Position numbers and translations under genes: made by a program
Assembly (NCBI GenBank): GCA_904502105.1
Contig: CAJGDF010000113.1
Span: 1-6,099 of the forward strand
DNA: 6,099 nt
Direction of reading: 5' to 3'
From: an uncultured Clostridia bacterium
GTDB taxonomy: Bacteria > Bacillota > Clostridia > Oscillospirales > UBA644
Notes under the pieces: model-generated
What the model saw: only the letters and a program-made list of their open reading frames with translations
Database searches by the model: none
Told to the model about the DNA's origin: nothing
Shown here: positions 5,632 through 6,099 of the stretch, piece by piece
How positions within the stretch are numbered: the stretch's first letter is position 1
How the letters are laid out: every line of letters begins with the position of its first letter

Positions 5632-6099
5632 TTATTCACCTGTATCATAGTAATCGTCAAAAGCAGTGCTTTGATCGTCCTGAGGCATATATGTGCCGTT
5701 CGCAATAGCATCTGCAACACTGCCAAGACTTACTACAATAATAATTTCTTCACTTACGTCAACGATAGTTTCTTTCTCTATGCTTTGAGAAATAACATAT
5801 CCCTTTTCGACAAAATCATCATATTCATAACGTACCGAGAAATAGTAAAGCTGAGCGTTAAGAAGAGTCTGACGGGCAATATCCTCTTTATATCCGACAA
5901 GGCCCGGAACATACACTCTTGTTGCCTCGGTAGTGAATGAAACATATATTTTAACGGTAGTTCCCACAGGAACAGATGTTGATGTTGAAGGCTCTGTTTT
6001 GATAACTTTACCTTCCTCAACGCTGTCACTCTGAGTCTGAATTATTTCATAAAGAAGATCGCTTTGTTTAAGTTTAACAATTGCCTGAGCTTCTTCCCA
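5632..6099 (-). CDS. prkC: C-terminal PASTA region of a membrane Ser/Thr protein kinase (PrkC/Stk1 type), 5' end cut by window edge
   Basis: The frame is open from base 6099 to the TAA at 5634-5632, giving the last 155 residues of a larger protein. Two PASTA repeats are visible: one at about fragment residues 1-54 (EEAQAIVKLK ... VEEGKVIKTEPSTSTSVPVG ... VKIYVS) and one at about 62-126 (VYVPGLVGYKEDIARQTLLN ... GYVISQ ... EIIIVVSLG). PASTA domains lie outside the cell and sense muropeptides or lipid II in Gram-positive kinases and some penicillin-binding proteins. The next gene being rsgA strongly favours the kinase, since the prkC-rsgA pairing is widespread in Firmicutes. The kinase and transmembrane domains are outside the window, so this is inferred. 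The last 29 residues form a short acidic tail rich in Asp and Tyr (QSTAFDDYYDTGE at the end). An internal GTG at 5967 could be mistaken for a start; the PASTA homology upstream of it shows it is internal. Confidence 0.88.
   Translation of the reverse strand, partial: WEEAQAIVKLKQSDLLYEIIQTQSDSVEEGKVIKTEPSTSTSVPVGTTVKIYVSFTTEATRVYVPGLVGYKEDIARQTLLNAQLYYFSVRYEYDDFVEKGYVISQSIEKETIVDVSEEIIIVVSLGSVADAIANGTYMPQDDQSTAFDDYYDTGE

Noticed and set aside
1..6099. CRISPR array, insertion sequence, tRNA or phage genes
   Set aside because: No regularly spaced repeats, terminal inverted repeats, transposase motifs or tRNA-like cloverleaf were seen on either strand.

Overview
The window reads as a low-GC (roughly 40% by eye) Gram-positive chromosome, most likely an anaerobic Clostridia member of the gut or rumen type. 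Three things suggest this: strong AGGAGG-like ribosome binding sites, SigA-type promoters, and the PASTA kinase / rsgA / thiN gene order typical of Firmicutes. The genus cannot be fixed from sequence alone. All six supported genes lie on the minus strand, so transcription runs from the right edge to the left edge. Both outer genes are cut by the window.

Right half (6099 down to 3145): a housekeeping operon. It holds the C-terminal end of a PASTA-domain membrane protein (almost certainly a PrkC/Stk1-type Ser/Thr kinase), then rsgA (ribosome-assembly GTPase), thiN (thiamine pyrophosphokinase, overlapping rsgA by 4 nt), and a NYN/PIN-like putative ribonuclease with a winged-helix-like segment and a basic tail. 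A strong intrinsic terminator closes the unit. In the familiar Bacillus-type order, rpe sits between rsgA and thiN. Here rpe is absent and a NYN gene has been added at the end.

Middle to left (about 3137 down to 571): a two-gene carbohydrate cassette with its own promoter. It encodes a GxDLY/SGNH esterase followed 24 nt later by a five-bladed beta-propeller glycosidase of the GH43/GH32-like type. A moderate hairpin terminator ends it. Neither protein has a signal peptide, so the pair probably deacylates and then cleaves small imported, esterified sugars in the cytoplasm.

Left edge (530 down to 1): an XRE-family transcriptional regulator whose 3' end runs off the window. It has a well-formed promoter with a direct repeat across the -35 region that could be an operator.

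I found no mobile elements, CRISPR arrays, rRNA or tRNA genes, or convincing riboswitches. The most unusual points are the NYN gene tied to the kinase/RsgA/ThiN operon and the compact, transporter-less intracellular esterase-glycosidase pair. Neither is shown by this sequence alone to be a new system.
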